This document shows, piece by piece, positions 1-8,729 of a stretch of DNA of 64,000 bases. The DNA is from Gammaproteobacteria bacterium (GTDB taxonomy: Bacteria; Pseudomonadota; Gammaproteobacteria; Competibacterales; Competibacteraceae). The translations under genes and the position numbers were made by a program. The notes under the pieces were generated by a model. That model was given only the letters and a program-made list of their open reading frames with translations, had not been told where the DNA came from and did no database searches. Numbering within the stretch: position 1 is the stretch's first letter; each line of letters begins with the position of its first letter. Location: positions 1-64,000 of the forward strand of contig JACKMZ010000009.1 in assembly GCA_024235135.1 (NCBI GenBank), written 5' to 3'.

Positions 1-138
1 GCGCGACGTTTCCCGGCCGAAGTATTCCTCCAGGGGACGGCCATTGACCATCATGACACCCGTGCCGGGGCGCAGAAACACCCGCGCTGTGGAAGTCTTA
101 CGCCGGCCTGTGCCGTAATACTGCTGCTTGTCTGCCAT
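1..138 (-). CDS. rpsI: 30S ribosomal protein S9, N-terminal part (cut by window edge)
   Basis: The first 46 residues of small-subunit protein S9 are visible, beginning MADKQQYYGTGRRKTSTARV, which is the typical S9 N-terminus (YYGTGRRKxxxARV). S9 binds the 3' domain of 16S rRNA, and its C-terminal tail reaches the P-site tRNA; that tail lies outside the window. The ATG sits 38 bp after the stop of rplM, the standard bacterial rplM-rpsI pair, so both are expected on one transcript. The gene is incomplete only because the window ends. Confidence 0.95.
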   Translation of the reverse strand, partial: MADKQQYYGTGRRKTSTARVFLRPGTGVMMVNGRPLEEYFGRETSR

Positions 139-176
139 CGTGTTTGCTCGTTACCTGACGGAACGGTCCAGTCCGC

Positions 177-605
177 TTAACATTCCAATGACTGCGGCTG
201 CTGGGCGCTATGCTTGTGTTGAGGACCCGCGAATACCTTGAGCTTGCGGAACATGGAGCGACCCAGCGGATTTTTGGGTAACATGCCCTTGACCGCCTCT
301 TCCAGCACCCGCTCCGGCTTCTGTTCCAGCAATTTGCCTAAGGTAATGGATTTCAAATTGCCGATATAGCCCGTGTGCCGGTAATACACTTTGTCGGACA
401 ACTTGTTGCCCGTCACCTTGACCTTCTCGGCGTTGACTACAATGATGTAATCGCCTGTATCGACATGAGGCGTATACTCAGGCTTATGCTTGCCTCTCAG
501 CCGACGCGCGATCTCACAGGCTAGACGGCCAAGGGTTTTGTCGGTGGCGTCCACGAGATACCAATCGCGCTTTACCTCGGCAGGCTTGGCACTGTAAGTT
601 TTCAT
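177..605 (-). CDS. rplM: 50S ribosomal protein L13
   Basis: A 142-residue protein of the usual L13 length. It opens MKTYSAKPAEVKRDWYLVDA and carries the family features LGRLACEIARRLRGKHKPEY, GDYIIVVNAEKV, YYRHTGYIG and the C-terminal MLPKNPLGRSMFRKLKVFAG. L13 binds 23S rRNA early in 50S assembly. It is the first gene of the rplM-rpsI transcript, with a well-formed promoter 45 nt upstream of its ATG and a short leader. In E. coli L13 represses its own operon through this leader; that is family knowledge and is not shown here. Confidence 0.97.
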   Translation of the reverse strand: MKTYSAKPAEVKRDWYLVDATDKTLGRLACEIARRLRGKHKPEYTPHVDTGDYIIVVNAEKVKVTGNKLSDKVYYRHTGYIGNLKSITLGKLLEQKPERVLEEAVKGMLPKNPLGRSMFRKLKVFAGPQHKHSAQQPQSLEC

Positions 606-650
606 AAAGACTCCACATTTATTCTTGATATGTGCACTAAAGAACTCGTA

Positions 651-679
651 ATCATACGCATGCGGAAAATACTTGGCAA
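651..679 (-). promoter_or_regulatory. sigma-70-type promoter of rplM-rpsI
   Basis: On the minus strand a -35 box TTGCCA (674-679) and a -10 box TATGAT (651-656) are separated by exactly 17 bp. The -10 box lies 45 bp before the rplM ATG. Both hexamers match consensus at five of six positions, which suits a strong ribosomal-protein promoter. This is a prediction from sequence only. Confidence 0.65.
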
Positions 680-779
680 GCTAAGCTTCGCTTTCCTCAC
701 TGGCTAAGGTATGCTGTCGAAGCGCTTCTTGTAAGCGTTTCCCGCCTTTGACTCTCCGACCTTTGAATAAGCCAACCCA

Positions 780-1427
780 ATGAATGTTCGCCACTACACG
801 TCGCTGGACCATGTTTTCATGCATCTGGATCGGGGTATCCGCACGGTTTTCGGTCGGCCACCGACTACCGGCCGCGCCAATCCGGCTAACATTCCGCTAC
901 CGGAAAGACCGCTATCTAAGCCTGAACGACAGCAATCCGTGCGCTTAATGCGGGTTAACCATACCGGGGAAGTCTGTGCCCAAGCGCTGTATCAGGGGCA
1001 GGCCCTGACCGCGCGCCGGGCCTCCGTGCGGGAAAGGCTGCAGCAGGCCGCCGCGGAGGAAAACGATCACCTCGAATGGTGTACCAGTCGGTTGCACGAG
1101 TTGGGCGGCCACACCAGCATGCTCAATCCCTTGTTTTACACGGGCTCGTTAGCGATTGGCGCGTTAAACGGTCAATTGGGCGATCGTTGGAATCTGGGCT
1201 TTCTGGCGGAAACCGAACACCAAGTCGTACGCCATTTGGAGGGCCATCTGCAACGTTTGCCCACCCAGGATACCCGCAGTCACGCAGTTTTGGAGGCGAT
1301 GCGGAATGATGAGAAGCATCATGCGGCTACGGCTTTGGAATACGGCGGCCGCTCCCTGCCGTGGCCCATTCGCGGGTTGATGCGCGCCGCCGCCAAAGTG
1401 ATGACGCGCACAACTTATTGGCTCTAG
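780..1427 (+). CDS. coq7: Coq7-type demethoxyubiquinone hydroxylase
   Basis: This 215-residue diiron monooxygenase is of the Coq7/CLK-1 family. It hydroxylates 2-polyprenyl-3-methyl-6-methoxy-1,4-benzoquinone late in ubiquinone synthesis, at the membrane. All six expected metal ligands are visible: E64 (NHTGEVCA), E94 and H97 (AEENDHLEW), E146 (ETEHQ), and E178 and H181 (DEKHH). The bacterial form has an N-terminal extension of about 50 residues before the four-helix core, as here. It converges on speD with only 15 bp between stops. Pseudomonads also have coq7 close to speD. Bacteria with Coq7 often lack UbiF; that gene is not in this window. Confidence 0.95.
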   Translation: MNVRHYTSLDHVFMHLDRGIRTVFGRPPTTGRANPANIPLPERPLSKPERQQSVRLMRVNHTGEVCAQALYQGQALTARRASVRERLQQAAAEENDHLEWCTSRLHELGGHTSMLNPLFYTGSLAIGALNGQLGDRWNLGFLAETEHQVVRHLEGHLQRLPTQDTRSHAVLEAMRNDEKHHAATALEYGGRSLPWPIRGLMRAAAKVMTRTTYWL

Positions 1428-1442
1428 TCTCGTTCAGGCCGG

Positions 1443-2267
1443 CTAGATATCCAGCCCCTGGCGCAAGTTTTTCCCATAGAAGATTTCCGCCATCTCACGC
1501 CGCAGCCGGCGTGCGATCTCGCTTTGCTCGCGCGGGGATATGTCCAGCTTGTCGATGCTAAACAGATAATTGTTCAGATCGAAATCCTTAAGCAACATCT
1601 TGGTATGGAAAACATTTTCCTGGTAGACGTTAACGTCGATCATCTGATACCGCTCGCGGGTGTCCCGAGCGATAAAATTCTGGATCGAGTTGATCTGATG
1701 GTCGATAAAATGCTTCTTCCCATCCACGTCACGGGTAAAGCCGCGGACCCGGTAGTCGATGTAGACGATGTCCGACTCGAAACTGTGAATGAGGTAATTG
1801 AGCGCCTTCAACGGAGAAATGCGACCGCAGGTGGATACATCGATATCCGCGCGAAAAGTGCTGATGCCGTTGTCGGGGTGGCTTTCCGGGTAGGTGTGCA
1901 CGGTGATATGGCTTTTATCAAGATGAGCCACCGCCGCTTCCCCTTCCCACGGGCCCGGCGATTCGCCATTGCATAACCGCCCGGAGGAGACCGGCTCCTC
2001 GGCGATCAGCATGGTGACACTGGCGCCCTTTGGTTCATAGTCCTGACGAGCAATGTTGAGGATGTTAGCCCCGATAATCAGGGAAACATGCTCTAAGATC
2101 TCCGTCAGGCGCTCGGCGTTGTAAACCTCATCGATATAGTGAATGTACCTTTCCTGTTCCTCGGCTGTCACCGCATAACAGATGTCATAGAGGTTGAAAC
2201 TGAGCGATTTAGTCAAATTATTGAAGCCTTGCAGCCTCAATTTGGGGAGTGGTTTCGGTTTCATCAT
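1443..2267 (-). CDS. speD: S-adenosylmethionine decarboxylase proenzyme
   Basis: A 274-residue protein closely resembling the E. coli-type SpeD. It decarboxylates SAM to supply aminopropyl groups for spermidine. The proenzyme cleaves itself to create a pyruvoyl group: the expected Lys-Ser site is K118-S119 in HLDKSHITVHTYPESHP, followed by ADIDVSTCGRISPLKALNYL and FTRDVDGKKHFIDHQINSIQ. The start could be M1 or M2. No speE is adjacent. It lies downstream of the yhfA-like gene and converges with coq7, an order also known in pseudomonads. Confidence 0.96.
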   Translation of the reverse strand: MMKPKPLPKLRLQGFNNLTKSLSFNLYDICYAVTAEEQERYIHYIDEVYNAERLTEILEHVSLIIGANILNIARQDYEPKGASVTMLIAEEPVSSGRLCNGESPGPWEGEAAVAHLDKSHITVHTYPESHPDNGISTFRADIDVSTCGRISPLKALNYLIHSFESDIVYIDYRVRGFTRDVDGKKHFIDHQINSIQNFIARDTRERYQMIDVNVYQENVFHTKMLLKDFDLNNYLFSIDKLDISPREQSEIARRLRREMAEIFYGKNLRQGLDI

Positions 2268-2360
2268 GACTGACCCCCGCCGCCGAAGAACCCTTTCATC
2301 AATTATCGTGAAAAGCTGGCAATTATAGCAGCTCTACAACGTCTGTATACTTGCCGATCA

Positions 2361-2783
2361 TTACGGGCGTATTTCATGGAGTTCATAGGTATGGGACATC
2401 TCTGCGGTCTTACCGAGCATGATGGAAACCGAACAGTATTTCTCGGCCGACAAAGAGATCGCCCGTTTGACGTGTTCTTCGCGCAGGTTCGCGCCACTGA
2501 TTACGAAATGAACCTGGACACGCTCGAACACCTTCGGATCAGTGTCGGCGCGCTCGGCGCTGATTTCCACTGTACAGTCCTCCACGGACTGCCTCGCCTT
2601 GCGCAAAATATGAAGCACATCGATGGCCGTACAGCCTCCCAGACCGAGTAGTAACATTTCCATGGGACGCACGCCAAGATCGTGACCGCCCACTTCCTGG
2701 GCCGCATCCATGACTATCGCGTGACCGCTGCCGGATTCGCCGACGAAGGTCATGTCTTCCAACCATTTGACGCGTGCTTTCAT
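2361..2783 (-). CDS. yhfA: OsmC family protein, YhfA-like
   Basis: A protein of about 140 residues very similar to E. coli YhfA: MKARVKWLEDMTFVGES at the start, PMEMLLLGLGGCTAIDVLHI around the first conserved Cys, and LSAEKYCSVSIMLGK around the second. OsmC-type proteins use this Cys pair to reduce organic hydroperoxides, but the YhfA branch has no settled substrate. I chose the ATG at 2783 because the E. coli protein begins MQARVKW and GGAG lies upstream. An in-frame ATG at 2804 overlaps the trpC stop as ATGA and remains possible. The gene ends the trp-containing block, about 90 bp before speD. Confidence 0.9.
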   Translation of the reverse strand: MKARVKWLEDMTFVGESGSGHAIVMDAAQEVGGHDLGVRPMEMLLLGLGGCTAIDVLHILRKARQSVEDCTVEISAERADTDPKVFERVQVHFVISGANLREEHVKRAISLSAEKYCSVSIMLGKTAEMSHTYELHEIRP

Positions 2784-2800
2784 CGCGTTTCGTTCTCCGC

Positions 2801-3607
2801 TCATAAATAAGAACCGAATAGTTCAGCCAGTTTCTGGCCAGGTTCCGCCGCGCGCATAAAGGCCTCGCCGACTAGAAAGGCAGGTACGCCTTGTTCGCGC
2901 AGTAGCGCGACGTCGGCGGGTGTATGTATGCCACTCTCGGTGACGACCAGGCACTCGGAAGGAATCTGCCCAAGCAACTGGAGCGTGGTATCCAGGCGTG
3001 TCTCGAAAGTGCGCAGGTTACGATTGTTGATGCCGATAAGCGGCAACCCCAGGGCGAGCGCCCGGTCCAGCTCCTCGCCATCGTGGATTTCGATCAATGC
3101 GTCCATGTCGAGGTGCAAAGCCAACTGGGCTAAATCCCGCAGCATGGCGTCGCCCAGGGCGGCGACGATCAACAGTATGCAATCCGCGCCGATGACGCGT
3201 GCTTCGTAGACTTGATAAGGATCGACCATGAAATCCTTGCGCAGCACCGGCAATTCACAGGCAGTCCGGGCTTCGCTCAGATAGGCATCGCTTCCCTGGA
3301 AAAATTCACGATCGGTCAATACGGACAGGCAAGTTGCGCCGCTGGCCGCGTAGCTGCGGGCAATATCGGCTGGTAAGAAGGGGTTTCGCAACAGCCCTTT
3401 ACTGGGCGACGCTTTCTTGATTTCGGCGATTACCGCCGCCCGTCCCTTGTCACGCTGGTTTTCCAGCCGTCGCAGAAAGCCACGGGTTTTCGGCAGGTCA
3501 ACGATGCGCGCACTGAGCTCGCGCATGCTCAGCTCCGTGCTGCGTTCGACGATTTCCTCGACTTTGCGGCCGAGAATTTTTTTCAGTATATCCGGTGTGT
3601 CACGCAT
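2801..3607 (-). CDS. trpC: Indole-3-glycerol phosphate synthase
   Basis: A 268-residue (beta/alpha)8 barrel that closes the ring of CdRP to give indole-3-glycerol phosphate in tryptophan synthesis. Signature stretches are EIKKASPSKGLLR (substrate and catalytic Lys), LSVLTDREFFQGS, LPVLRKDFMVDPYQ, ADCILLIVAAL, IGINNRNLRTF and VTESGIHT. This is the stand-alone TrpC, not the TrpC-TrpF fusion of enteric bacteria. It is 4 bp downstream of trpD. Confidence 0.97.
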   Translation of the reverse strand: MRDTPDILKKILGRKVEEIVERSTELSMRELSARIVDLPKTRGFLRRLENQRDKGRAAVIAEIKKASPSKGLLRNPFLPADIARSYAASGATCLSVLTDREFFQGSDAYLSEARTACELPVLRKDFMVDPYQVYEARVIGADCILLIVAALGDAMLRDLAQLALHLDMDALIEIHDGEELDRALALGLPLIGINNRNLRTFETRLDTTLQLLGQIPSECLVVTESGIHTPADVALLREQGVPAFLVGEAFMRAAEPGQKLAELFGSYL

Positions 3608-3611
3608 CGAC

Positions 3612-4628
3612 TCAGACCTGCTGCGTGAAATTCACCAGTTGCTCCAACACGCTCCGGGGAGAACCTTCAGTCAGCAGCGCCCGTGCCCGAGTCACACCCT
3701 CGGCCAGGGTATCGGCCAAGCCCGCCGTATAGATGCCGGCTCCCGCGTTCAATGCCACGATGTCGCGCGCCGGGCCTTCCTGATCGGCCAGGACCTGTTG
3801 GATCAGCGCCAGGCTTTCGGCGGCGCTTTGCACCCGTAAAGGTTCCAGCGAATGCCGTTGCAAACCGAAATCCTCGGGTTTGACGGTGTAGGAACGAACC
3901 TCTCCCTCTACCAGTTCGGCCACCCAAGTGGGGGCGGCGATACTGATCTCATCCAATCCGTCCTCGGAATGCACAACCAGGACGTGCCGGCTACCCAGGC
4001 GTTTCAAAACCTGAGCTAGGGGTTCCACCCATTTTCGAGCGAATACGCCCATGATTTGATTGGGCGCATTGGCCGGATTCGTTAGCGGTCCCAGCAAATT
4101 GAAAATGGTGCGCACCCCCATTTCACGACGCGGGCCAATGGCGTGCTTCATCGCGCTGTGATGCATCGGCGCGAACAGGAAGCCGATACCCACGGTATCG
4201 ATGCAGGAACCGATCTGCTCCGGCGTCAAATCCAGCTTGACCCCGGCTGCTTCCAGGACATCGGCGCTGCCGGTTTTGCCGGATACCGACCGATTGCCAT
4301 GCTTGGCTACTTTGGCGCCCGCCGCCGCGGTGACTAGAGCACTGGCGGTGGAAATGTTGAAAGTTGTGGCGCCATCCCCCCCCGTGCCGCAGGTATCGAC
4401 TACATGGGGTCCATGCGCCTGCACGGGGGTTGCCAATTCACGCATGACGCCAGCGGCGGCGGCGATTTCCTCGATGGTTTCGCCTTTCATCCGCAAACCG
4501 ATCAGAAACCCACCGATTTGCGCCGGTGTCGCTTCACCACTCATGATGGTGCGCATCACTTCGGTCATCTCCGTGGCGCCGAGATCGTCCCCTTCGGTGA
4601 CCCGGCGAATGGCTGTTGGCATATCCAT
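3612..4628 (-). CDS. trpD: Anthranilate phosphoribosyltransferase
   Basis: A 338-residue type III phosphoribosyltransferase joining anthranilate to PRPP. Visible features are the PRPP-binding glycine loop DTCGTGGDGATTFNIST, AKHGNRSVSGKTGSADVLEA, the anthranilate-site region FAPMHHSAMKHA, and RTIFNLLGPLTNPA. It sits 4 bp upstream of trpC and 16 bp downstream of trpG, so trpG-trpD-trpC are very probably cotranscribed. It is separate from the glutaminase, unlike the fused TrpGD of enterics. Confidence 0.97.
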   Translation of the reverse strand: MDMPTAIRRVTEGDDLGATEMTEVMRTIMSGEATPAQIGGFLIGLRMKGETIEEIAAAAGVMRELATPVQAHGPHVVDTCGTGGDGATTFNISTASALVTAAAGAKVAKHGNRSVSGKTGSADVLEAAGVKLDLTPEQIGSCIDTVGIGFLFAPMHHSAMKHAIGPRREMGVRTIFNLLGPLTNPANAPNQIMGVFARKWVEPLAQVLKRLGSRHVLVVHSEDGLDEISIAAPTWVAELVEGEVRSYTVKPEDFGLQRHSLEPLRVQSAAESLALIQQVLADQEGPARDIVALNAGAGIYTAGLADTLAEGVTRARALLTEGSPRSVLEQLVNFTQQV

Positions 4629-4644
4629 CAGTCGTTACCCATCA

Positions 4645-5226
4645 TTAATGTTGGCGAAGGAAATTGCCCAGCAAGGCATGGCCCGGCTGAGTCAAAATGG
4701 ATTCGGGGTGAAATTGCACGCCTTCGACCGGCCAGTGCCGATGGCGTACGCCCATGATCTCATCGATGTCGCCGTCCGCCGTGGTGGTCCAAGCGGTGAT
4801 TTCCAAGCAATCCGGTAGGGATTCCTTTTCGATCACCAGGGAATGATACCGGGTTGCTTCGAAGGGATTGGGCAAGCCCGCGAAGACGCCCTGGTCGTTA
4901 TGGTGAATCCAGGATGTTTTGCCATGCATGATGCAGCGGGCATGCACGATGCGTCCTCCGAAAGCTTGGCCGATACTCTGGTGTCCCAGGCAAACGCCCA
5001 ATAGGGGTATCCTCCCGGCGAATTCGCTAATGGTCGGAACCGAGACGCCGGCCTCGTTCGGAGTGCAGGGGCCGGGGGATATGACGATGCGACTCGGCTG
5101 GAGGTGGGCGATCTCTTCCAGGGAAATTTGATCGTTGCGATACACTTGCACATTGGCGCCCAACTCGCCCAGATATTGCACCAGGTTGTAGGTAAAAGAA
5201 TCGTAATTGTCGATCATTAACAGCAT
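4645..5226 (-). CDS. trpG: Anthranilate synthase glutaminase subunit (class I GATase)
   Basis: A 193-residue glutamine amidotransferase delivering ammonia to TrpE; such subunits often also serve PabB. It starts MLLMIDNYDSFTYNLVQYLG. The nucleophile is C79 in LLGVCLGHQSIGQ, and the His-Glu of the triad is in VEGVQFHPESIL. It heads the tight trpG-trpD-trpC run. About 208 bp separate it from trpE upstream, so it may have its own promoter or be read through from trpE. The internal ATG at codon 4 could also be the start. Confidence 0.95.
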   Translation of the reverse strand: MLLMIDNYDSFTYNLVQYLGELGANVQVYRNDQISLEEIAHLQPSRIVISPGPCTPNEAGVSVPTISEFAGRIPLLGVCLGHQSIGQAFGGRIVHARCIMHGKTSWIHHNDQGVFAGLPNPFEATRYHSLVIEKESLPDCLEITAWTTTADGDIDEIMGVRHRHWPVEGVQFHPESILTQPGHALLGNFLRQH

Positions 5227-5434
5227 GGCGAATGTCCATCTTATCGTGGCCGTCCGTCGGCGGAGGGTGAGATTTCGCCGCCATCGTCAGGCTCACAAGT
5301 CGGCTAGGGAAAACGCAAGGGCGTCGCAGGACTCGTCGCCGTCCTTGGATGAGGCGGCAAGAGCCCAAGCGCCGTCGCCCAGACCGAATGCTTCCAGCCG
5401 ACCCGCCGGAGCGAATGGCTTGAGCAAGGCGCCC

Positions 5435-6925
5435 TCATTGCAATCCCCGTTCGGCGGTGGCTACCGCCCGGAACATGGCGCGGCGCTTGTTGAGCGTCTC
5501 TTCCCACTCGTTGCGTGGGACGGAATCGGCCACGATGCCGCCGCCGGCCTGGATATACAGTATTTTGTTCTGAATGATCGCCGTGCGAATGGCGATGGCC
5601 ATGTCCATGTTGCCGGACCAAGATAGATAGCCTACGGCGCCGCCATAAATGCCGCGTTTGACAGGCTCCAGTTCGTCGATGATCTCCATGGCGCGAATCT
5701 TGGGAGCCCCGGTCAGCGTACCGGCTGGGAAAGTCGCGCGTAAAACATCGATGGCGTCCAGGCCGGGGCGCAGTCGGCCCGTGACGTTGGATACGATGTG
5801 CATGACGTGAGAATAACGTTCGATCACCATTTGCTCGGTGACTTTGACGCTGCCGATTTCGCTGACCCGGCCCACGTCGTTGCGCCCTAGATCAATCAGC
5901 ATTAAATGCTCGGCCCGTTCCTTGGGATCGGCCAGCAAGTCGGTTTCCAAGGCGCGGTCTTCGGCGTCGTTCGCGCCACGCGGGCGCGTGCCGGCGATCG
6001 GCCGCACGGTGACCACGCCGTCTTCCAGTCGCGCCAGAATTTCCGGAGAAGATCCGACGATATGAAAATCCCCCGCGTGCAGGAAATACATGTAAGGGGA
6101 CGGGTTGAGGCTGCGTAACGCGCGATAAAGATCCAGCGGCCGAGCGCCAAATGGGATGGACATGCGCTGTGACGGCACGACCTGCATGCAATCGCCTTCC
6201 ACAATGTAATGCTTGATGCGGCGTACGGCGTCTTCATATCCCTGCTGGGTAAAAACCGATTCAAAGTCCTGTTCGTGAATGCCGTCACCGTGTGGTTCGG
6301 CAAACGTGCCGCGCGTGTAATCGCTGTGTCCGGTGCGCAGTCGTTCCACCCGTTCATCCAGCCGCTGCTGCGCACGTTCATAAGCCTGATCCCGTGTGGC
6401 ATCCGCCAGGGTGATCAAAAAGAGTTTCCCGGACAGATTATCGAACACCACCACATCCTCGGACACCATCAGGAGAATATCCGGGGTGCCCAGCGGATCG
6501 GGATTGGGGCAGCGCGCTAGGCGGGGTTCAATATAACGGATGGTGTCGTAGCCGAAAAAGCCGACCAGACCACCGGCAAAGCGCGGCAAGCCACGCGCTG
6601 TTTCGGCGACGCGGTAACGGGCCTGAAAGGTTTGCAGCCAAGTCAGGGGATCGTCGCATTCCAACTGTTCGATCGGTTGGTCGTCCTTCTCCACCACGAT
6701 GGTTTGACCGCTGATGCGTACCCGCGTGTGGCAGGGCAGACCGATGAATGAATAACGGCCCCATTTCTCTCCGCCCTGAACGGACTCGAATAAATAAGTG
6801 TAAGGCTCGTCGGCCAGTTTGAGAAAAGTACTCAGGGGGGTGTCCAGATCGGCCAAGACTTCCCGGACCACCGGGATGCGGTTGAACCCCTGAGCGACGC
6901 GCTGCTGAAATTCCTGCTGATTCAT
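5435..6925 (-). CDS. trpE: Anthranilate synthase component I
   Basis: A 496-residue chorismate-using enzyme making anthranilate. N-terminal features include the feedback-binding region (TPLSTFLKLADEPYTYLFES, with the LLES-like element). The chorismate domain carries VVPSQRMSIPF, NPSPYMYFLHAGDFHIVGSSPE, PIAGTRPRGAN, LIDLGRNDVGRV, TFPAGTLTGAPKIRAMEII and IQAGGGIVADSVP. The length is normal. It follows gph by about 127 bp in the same direction. Retention of the regulatory N-terminus suggests tryptophan feedback control. No clear leader peptide with Trp codons was seen before it. Confidence 0.97.
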   Translation of the reverse strand: MNQQEFQQRVAQGFNRIPVVREVLADLDTPLSTFLKLADEPYTYLFESVQGGEKWGRYSFIGLPCHTRVRISGQTIVVEKDDQPIEQLECDDPLTWLQTFQARYRVAETARGLPRFAGGLVGFFGYDTIRYIEPRLARCPNPDPLGTPDILLMVSEDVVVFDNLSGKLFLITLADATRDQAYERAQQRLDERVERLRTGHSDYTRGTFAEPHGDGIHEQDFESVFTQQGYEDAVRRIKHYIVEGDCMQVVPSQRMSIPFGARPLDLYRALRSLNPSPYMYFLHAGDFHIVGSSPEILARLEDGVVTVRPIAGTRPRGANDAEDRALETDLLADPKERAEHLMLIDLGRNDVGRVSEIGSVKVTEQMVIERYSHVMHIVSNVTGRLRPGLDAIDVLRATFPAGTLTGAPKIRAMEIIDELEPVKRGIYGGAVGYLSWSGNMDMAIAIRTAIIQNKILYIQAGGGIVADSVPRNEWEETLNKRRAMFRAVATAERGLQ

Positions 6926-7052
6926 GGATAGACGCCTTGCAAGTTGAAATCAATGCCGTGAACGGAAGAGGCAATCAAGCAGAGCGTCGCCATCGAAAAT
7001 CCGGCTGGGACAGGTCGCGGAGCGCGGTAGCCTTGGGGCGTGCCATGTTGTT

Positions 7053-7733
7053 TCAGGCGACTTCCTTGAGCAGAGCGGGGAGCTCGGCGATGGACTGGAT
7101 GACGGCATCAGGCCGGGCCGTACGAATGTCGGCCCCGTGGTTGTAACCATAGGGCACGGCCACGACGGGACAACCGGCGTTGCGCGCCGCGCCCACGTCA
7201 TTCTGCGAATCGCCGACCATCAGCACCTGGTGGATATCGACGCGCAGGCGTTGCGCCGTCATGAACAACGCATCCGGGGCCGGTTTCTTGCGAGGGGCGC
7301 ATTCGCCGCCCAACACGACGTCGAAGAATCCGCCCAGGCCAATTTGCTCGACCAGAGGTTCGGCAAAACGGGCCGGTTTGTTGGTGATGCAGGCCATGCG
7401 CCAGCCAGCCGCGCGCAATGCCGTCAACCCTTCGGATACGCCGGGGTATAAACGGCTGTGCACGAACAAATTGGCTTCATAGGCGGCGTCGAACAACGGC
7501 TTGGCGCTAGCTGTCAGATCGTCCGGCGCTTGGCCTGCCATGTCGTCGGCCAGGGCCCGGCGAATCAGCACTTCCGCCCCATTGCCTACCCATTGTCGGA
7601 CCTTGTCCTCGCCGCGTGCCGGCAAACCCAGACCACGCATCATGCTGTCCACGGCCACCGCCAAATCGGGCACGGTATCAATCAACGTCCCATCCAGATC
7701 AAAGAAGATCGCCTCGATATTCTCGAACATCAT
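7053..7733 (-). CDS. gph: Phosphoglycolate phosphatase (HAD family)
   Basis: A 226-residue HAD hydrolase. The nucleophile motif is FFDLDGTLIDTVPD near residues 10-22, motif II is ITNKP, and the C-terminal acid motif is MVGDSQNDVGAARNAG, followed by PYGYNHG. Gph removes 2-phosphoglycolate formed during repair of 3'-phosphoglycolate DNA ends or by Rubisco oxygenase activity. Its ATG overlaps the rpe stop by 4 bp, so the two are translationally coupled. rpe-gph-trpE is a conserved gammaproteobacterial order. Confidence 0.93.
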   Translation of the reverse strand: MMFENIEAIFFDLDGTLIDTVPDLAVAVDSMMRGLGLPARGEDKVRQWVGNGAEVLIRRALADDMAGQAPDDLTASAKPLFDAAYEANLFVHSRLYPGVSEGLTALRAAGWRMACITNKPARFAEPLVEQIGLGGFFDVVLGGECAPRKKPAPDALFMTAQRLRVDIHQVLMVGDSQNDVGAARNAGCPVVAVPYGYNHGADIRTARPDAVIQSIAELPALLKEVA

Positions 7734-8407
7734 CGTTTGCCGCCCACCTGGGCCAATTCGGCGCGCATGGCCGCTACGGTGGTTGCGTAGTCGGCCGAAT
7801 CGAAAATGGCGGAGCCCGCCACGAAAGTGTCGGCGCCGGCCTCGGCGATGGCGCGGATATTGTCCACCTTCACTCCGCCGTCGATCTCCAGGCGAATTGA
7901 ATATCCACTGGCGTCGATCAGGCGTCGAGCCTCACGCAGTTTATCCAGCGTTCCCGGGATGAAGCGTTGTCCTCCAAAGCCCGGATTGACGGACATCAAT
8001 AAAATCATATCGACCTTGTCCATGACATAGGTGAGATAAGTCAAGGGTGTGGCGGGATTGAACACCAAGCCGGCCCGGCAGCCTTGGTCGCGGATCAACT
8101 GTAGACTGCGGTCGATGTGCTCGCTGGCTTCAGGATGAAAGGTGATATAGGTCGCGCCGGCCTGTGCGAAATCCGGAATGATGCGATCCACCGGCTTGAC
8201 CATGAGGTGCACGTCGATGGGGGCGGTGATGCCGTAACGGCGTAACGCGGTGCACACCAGCGGTCCGATGGTCAGGTTGGGTACATAGTGGTTGTCCATC
8301 ACGTCGAAATGCACGATGTCCGCCCCGGCCGCTAGCACAGCGGCCGTTTCTTCTCCCAGGCGGGCGAAATCAGCCGACAGGATCGAGGGGGCAATCAGAA
8401 AAGGCAT
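7730..8407 (-). CDS. rpe: Ribulose-phosphate 3-epimerase
   Basis: A 225-residue TIM-barrel epimerase interconverting ribulose-5-phosphate and xylulose-5-phosphate. Motifs: MPFLIAPSILSADFARLGEE at the N-terminus, VHFDVMDNHYVPNLTIGP (metal ligands), DVHLMVKPVDR, SVNPGFGGQRFIP and LEIDGGVKVDN. The frame is open 47 codons further upstream, but that extension is unlike the family and overlaps yggX. The ATG at 8407 gives the standard N-terminus, so I used it. Confidence 0.96.
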   Translation of the reverse strand: MPFLIAPSILSADFARLGEETAAVLAAGADIVHFDVMDNHYVPNLTIGPLVCTALRRYGITAPIDVHLMVKPVDRIIPDFAQAGATYITFHPEASEHIDRSLQLIRDQGCRAGLVFNPATPLTYLTYVMDKVDMILLMSVNPGFGGQRFIPGTLDKLREARRLIDASGYSIRLEIDGGVKVDNIRAIAEAGADTFVAGSAIFDSADYATTVAAMRAELAQVGGKR

Positions 8408-8438
8408 GGTTCCGCCTGTCGTGGCAAAGGCCTGACGT

Positions 8439-8720
8439 TCAACTGTCCTGCTCCTTGGGCGGAACATAACCTTCCGGCGGTGTGGCGCCCGCGCCGAAGA
8501 AGTACTCTTCCATGCGTTCTTCCAGAAAACGCCGGGCTTGAGGCTCAATGGGCGTCAGCCGGTATTCGTTGATGAGCATGGTTTGGTGTCTCAACCACTG
8601 TTGCCAAGCCGCCTTGGAAACGTTCAAGTATATGCGTTTGCCCAGATCGCCCGGATAGGGAAGGCGATCCAGACCTTCTGCTTCGACACCCAATTTGACA
8701 CATTTCACCATGCGGGCCAT
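8439..8720 (-). CDS. yggX: YggX family Fe(2+)-trafficking/oxidative damage protection protein
   Basis: A 93-residue protein of normal YggX length, with VKCVKLGVEAEGLDRLPYPG, the conserved N-terminal Cys, WQQWLRHQTMLINEYRL and ARRFLEERMEEYFFG. YggX protects Fe-S clusters against oxidative damage and is thought to handle iron. Family knowledge ties it to MutY, itself a 4Fe-4S enzyme, and the two genes are adjacent in many gammaproteobacteria. Here 9 bp separate them, which suggests one transcript. Confidence 0.95.
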   Translation of the reverse strand: MARMVKCVKLGVEAEGLDRLPYPGDLGKRIYLNVSKAAWQQWLRHQTMLINEYRLTPIEPQARRFLEERMEEYFFGAGATPPEGYVPPKEQDS

Positions 8721-8729
8721 GACCCCTCC

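Noticed and set aside
719..728. GAAGCGCTTC palindrome upstream of coq7
   Set aside because: It is a 10-base palindrome in isolation, short enough to occur by chance at this GC content, and is not placed relative to a recognisable promoter.
1524..1976. A 150-codon plus-strand frame inside speD
   Set aside because: Antisense to the conserved SpeD core, with no independent evidence.
5227..5434. Possible small gene, trpE extension or attenuator between trpE and trpG
   Set aside because: TrpE ends at its normal C-terminus. The gap shows no peptide with Trp codons and no clear terminator/antiterminator pair. Short open frames here continue out of trpE in the wrong frame.
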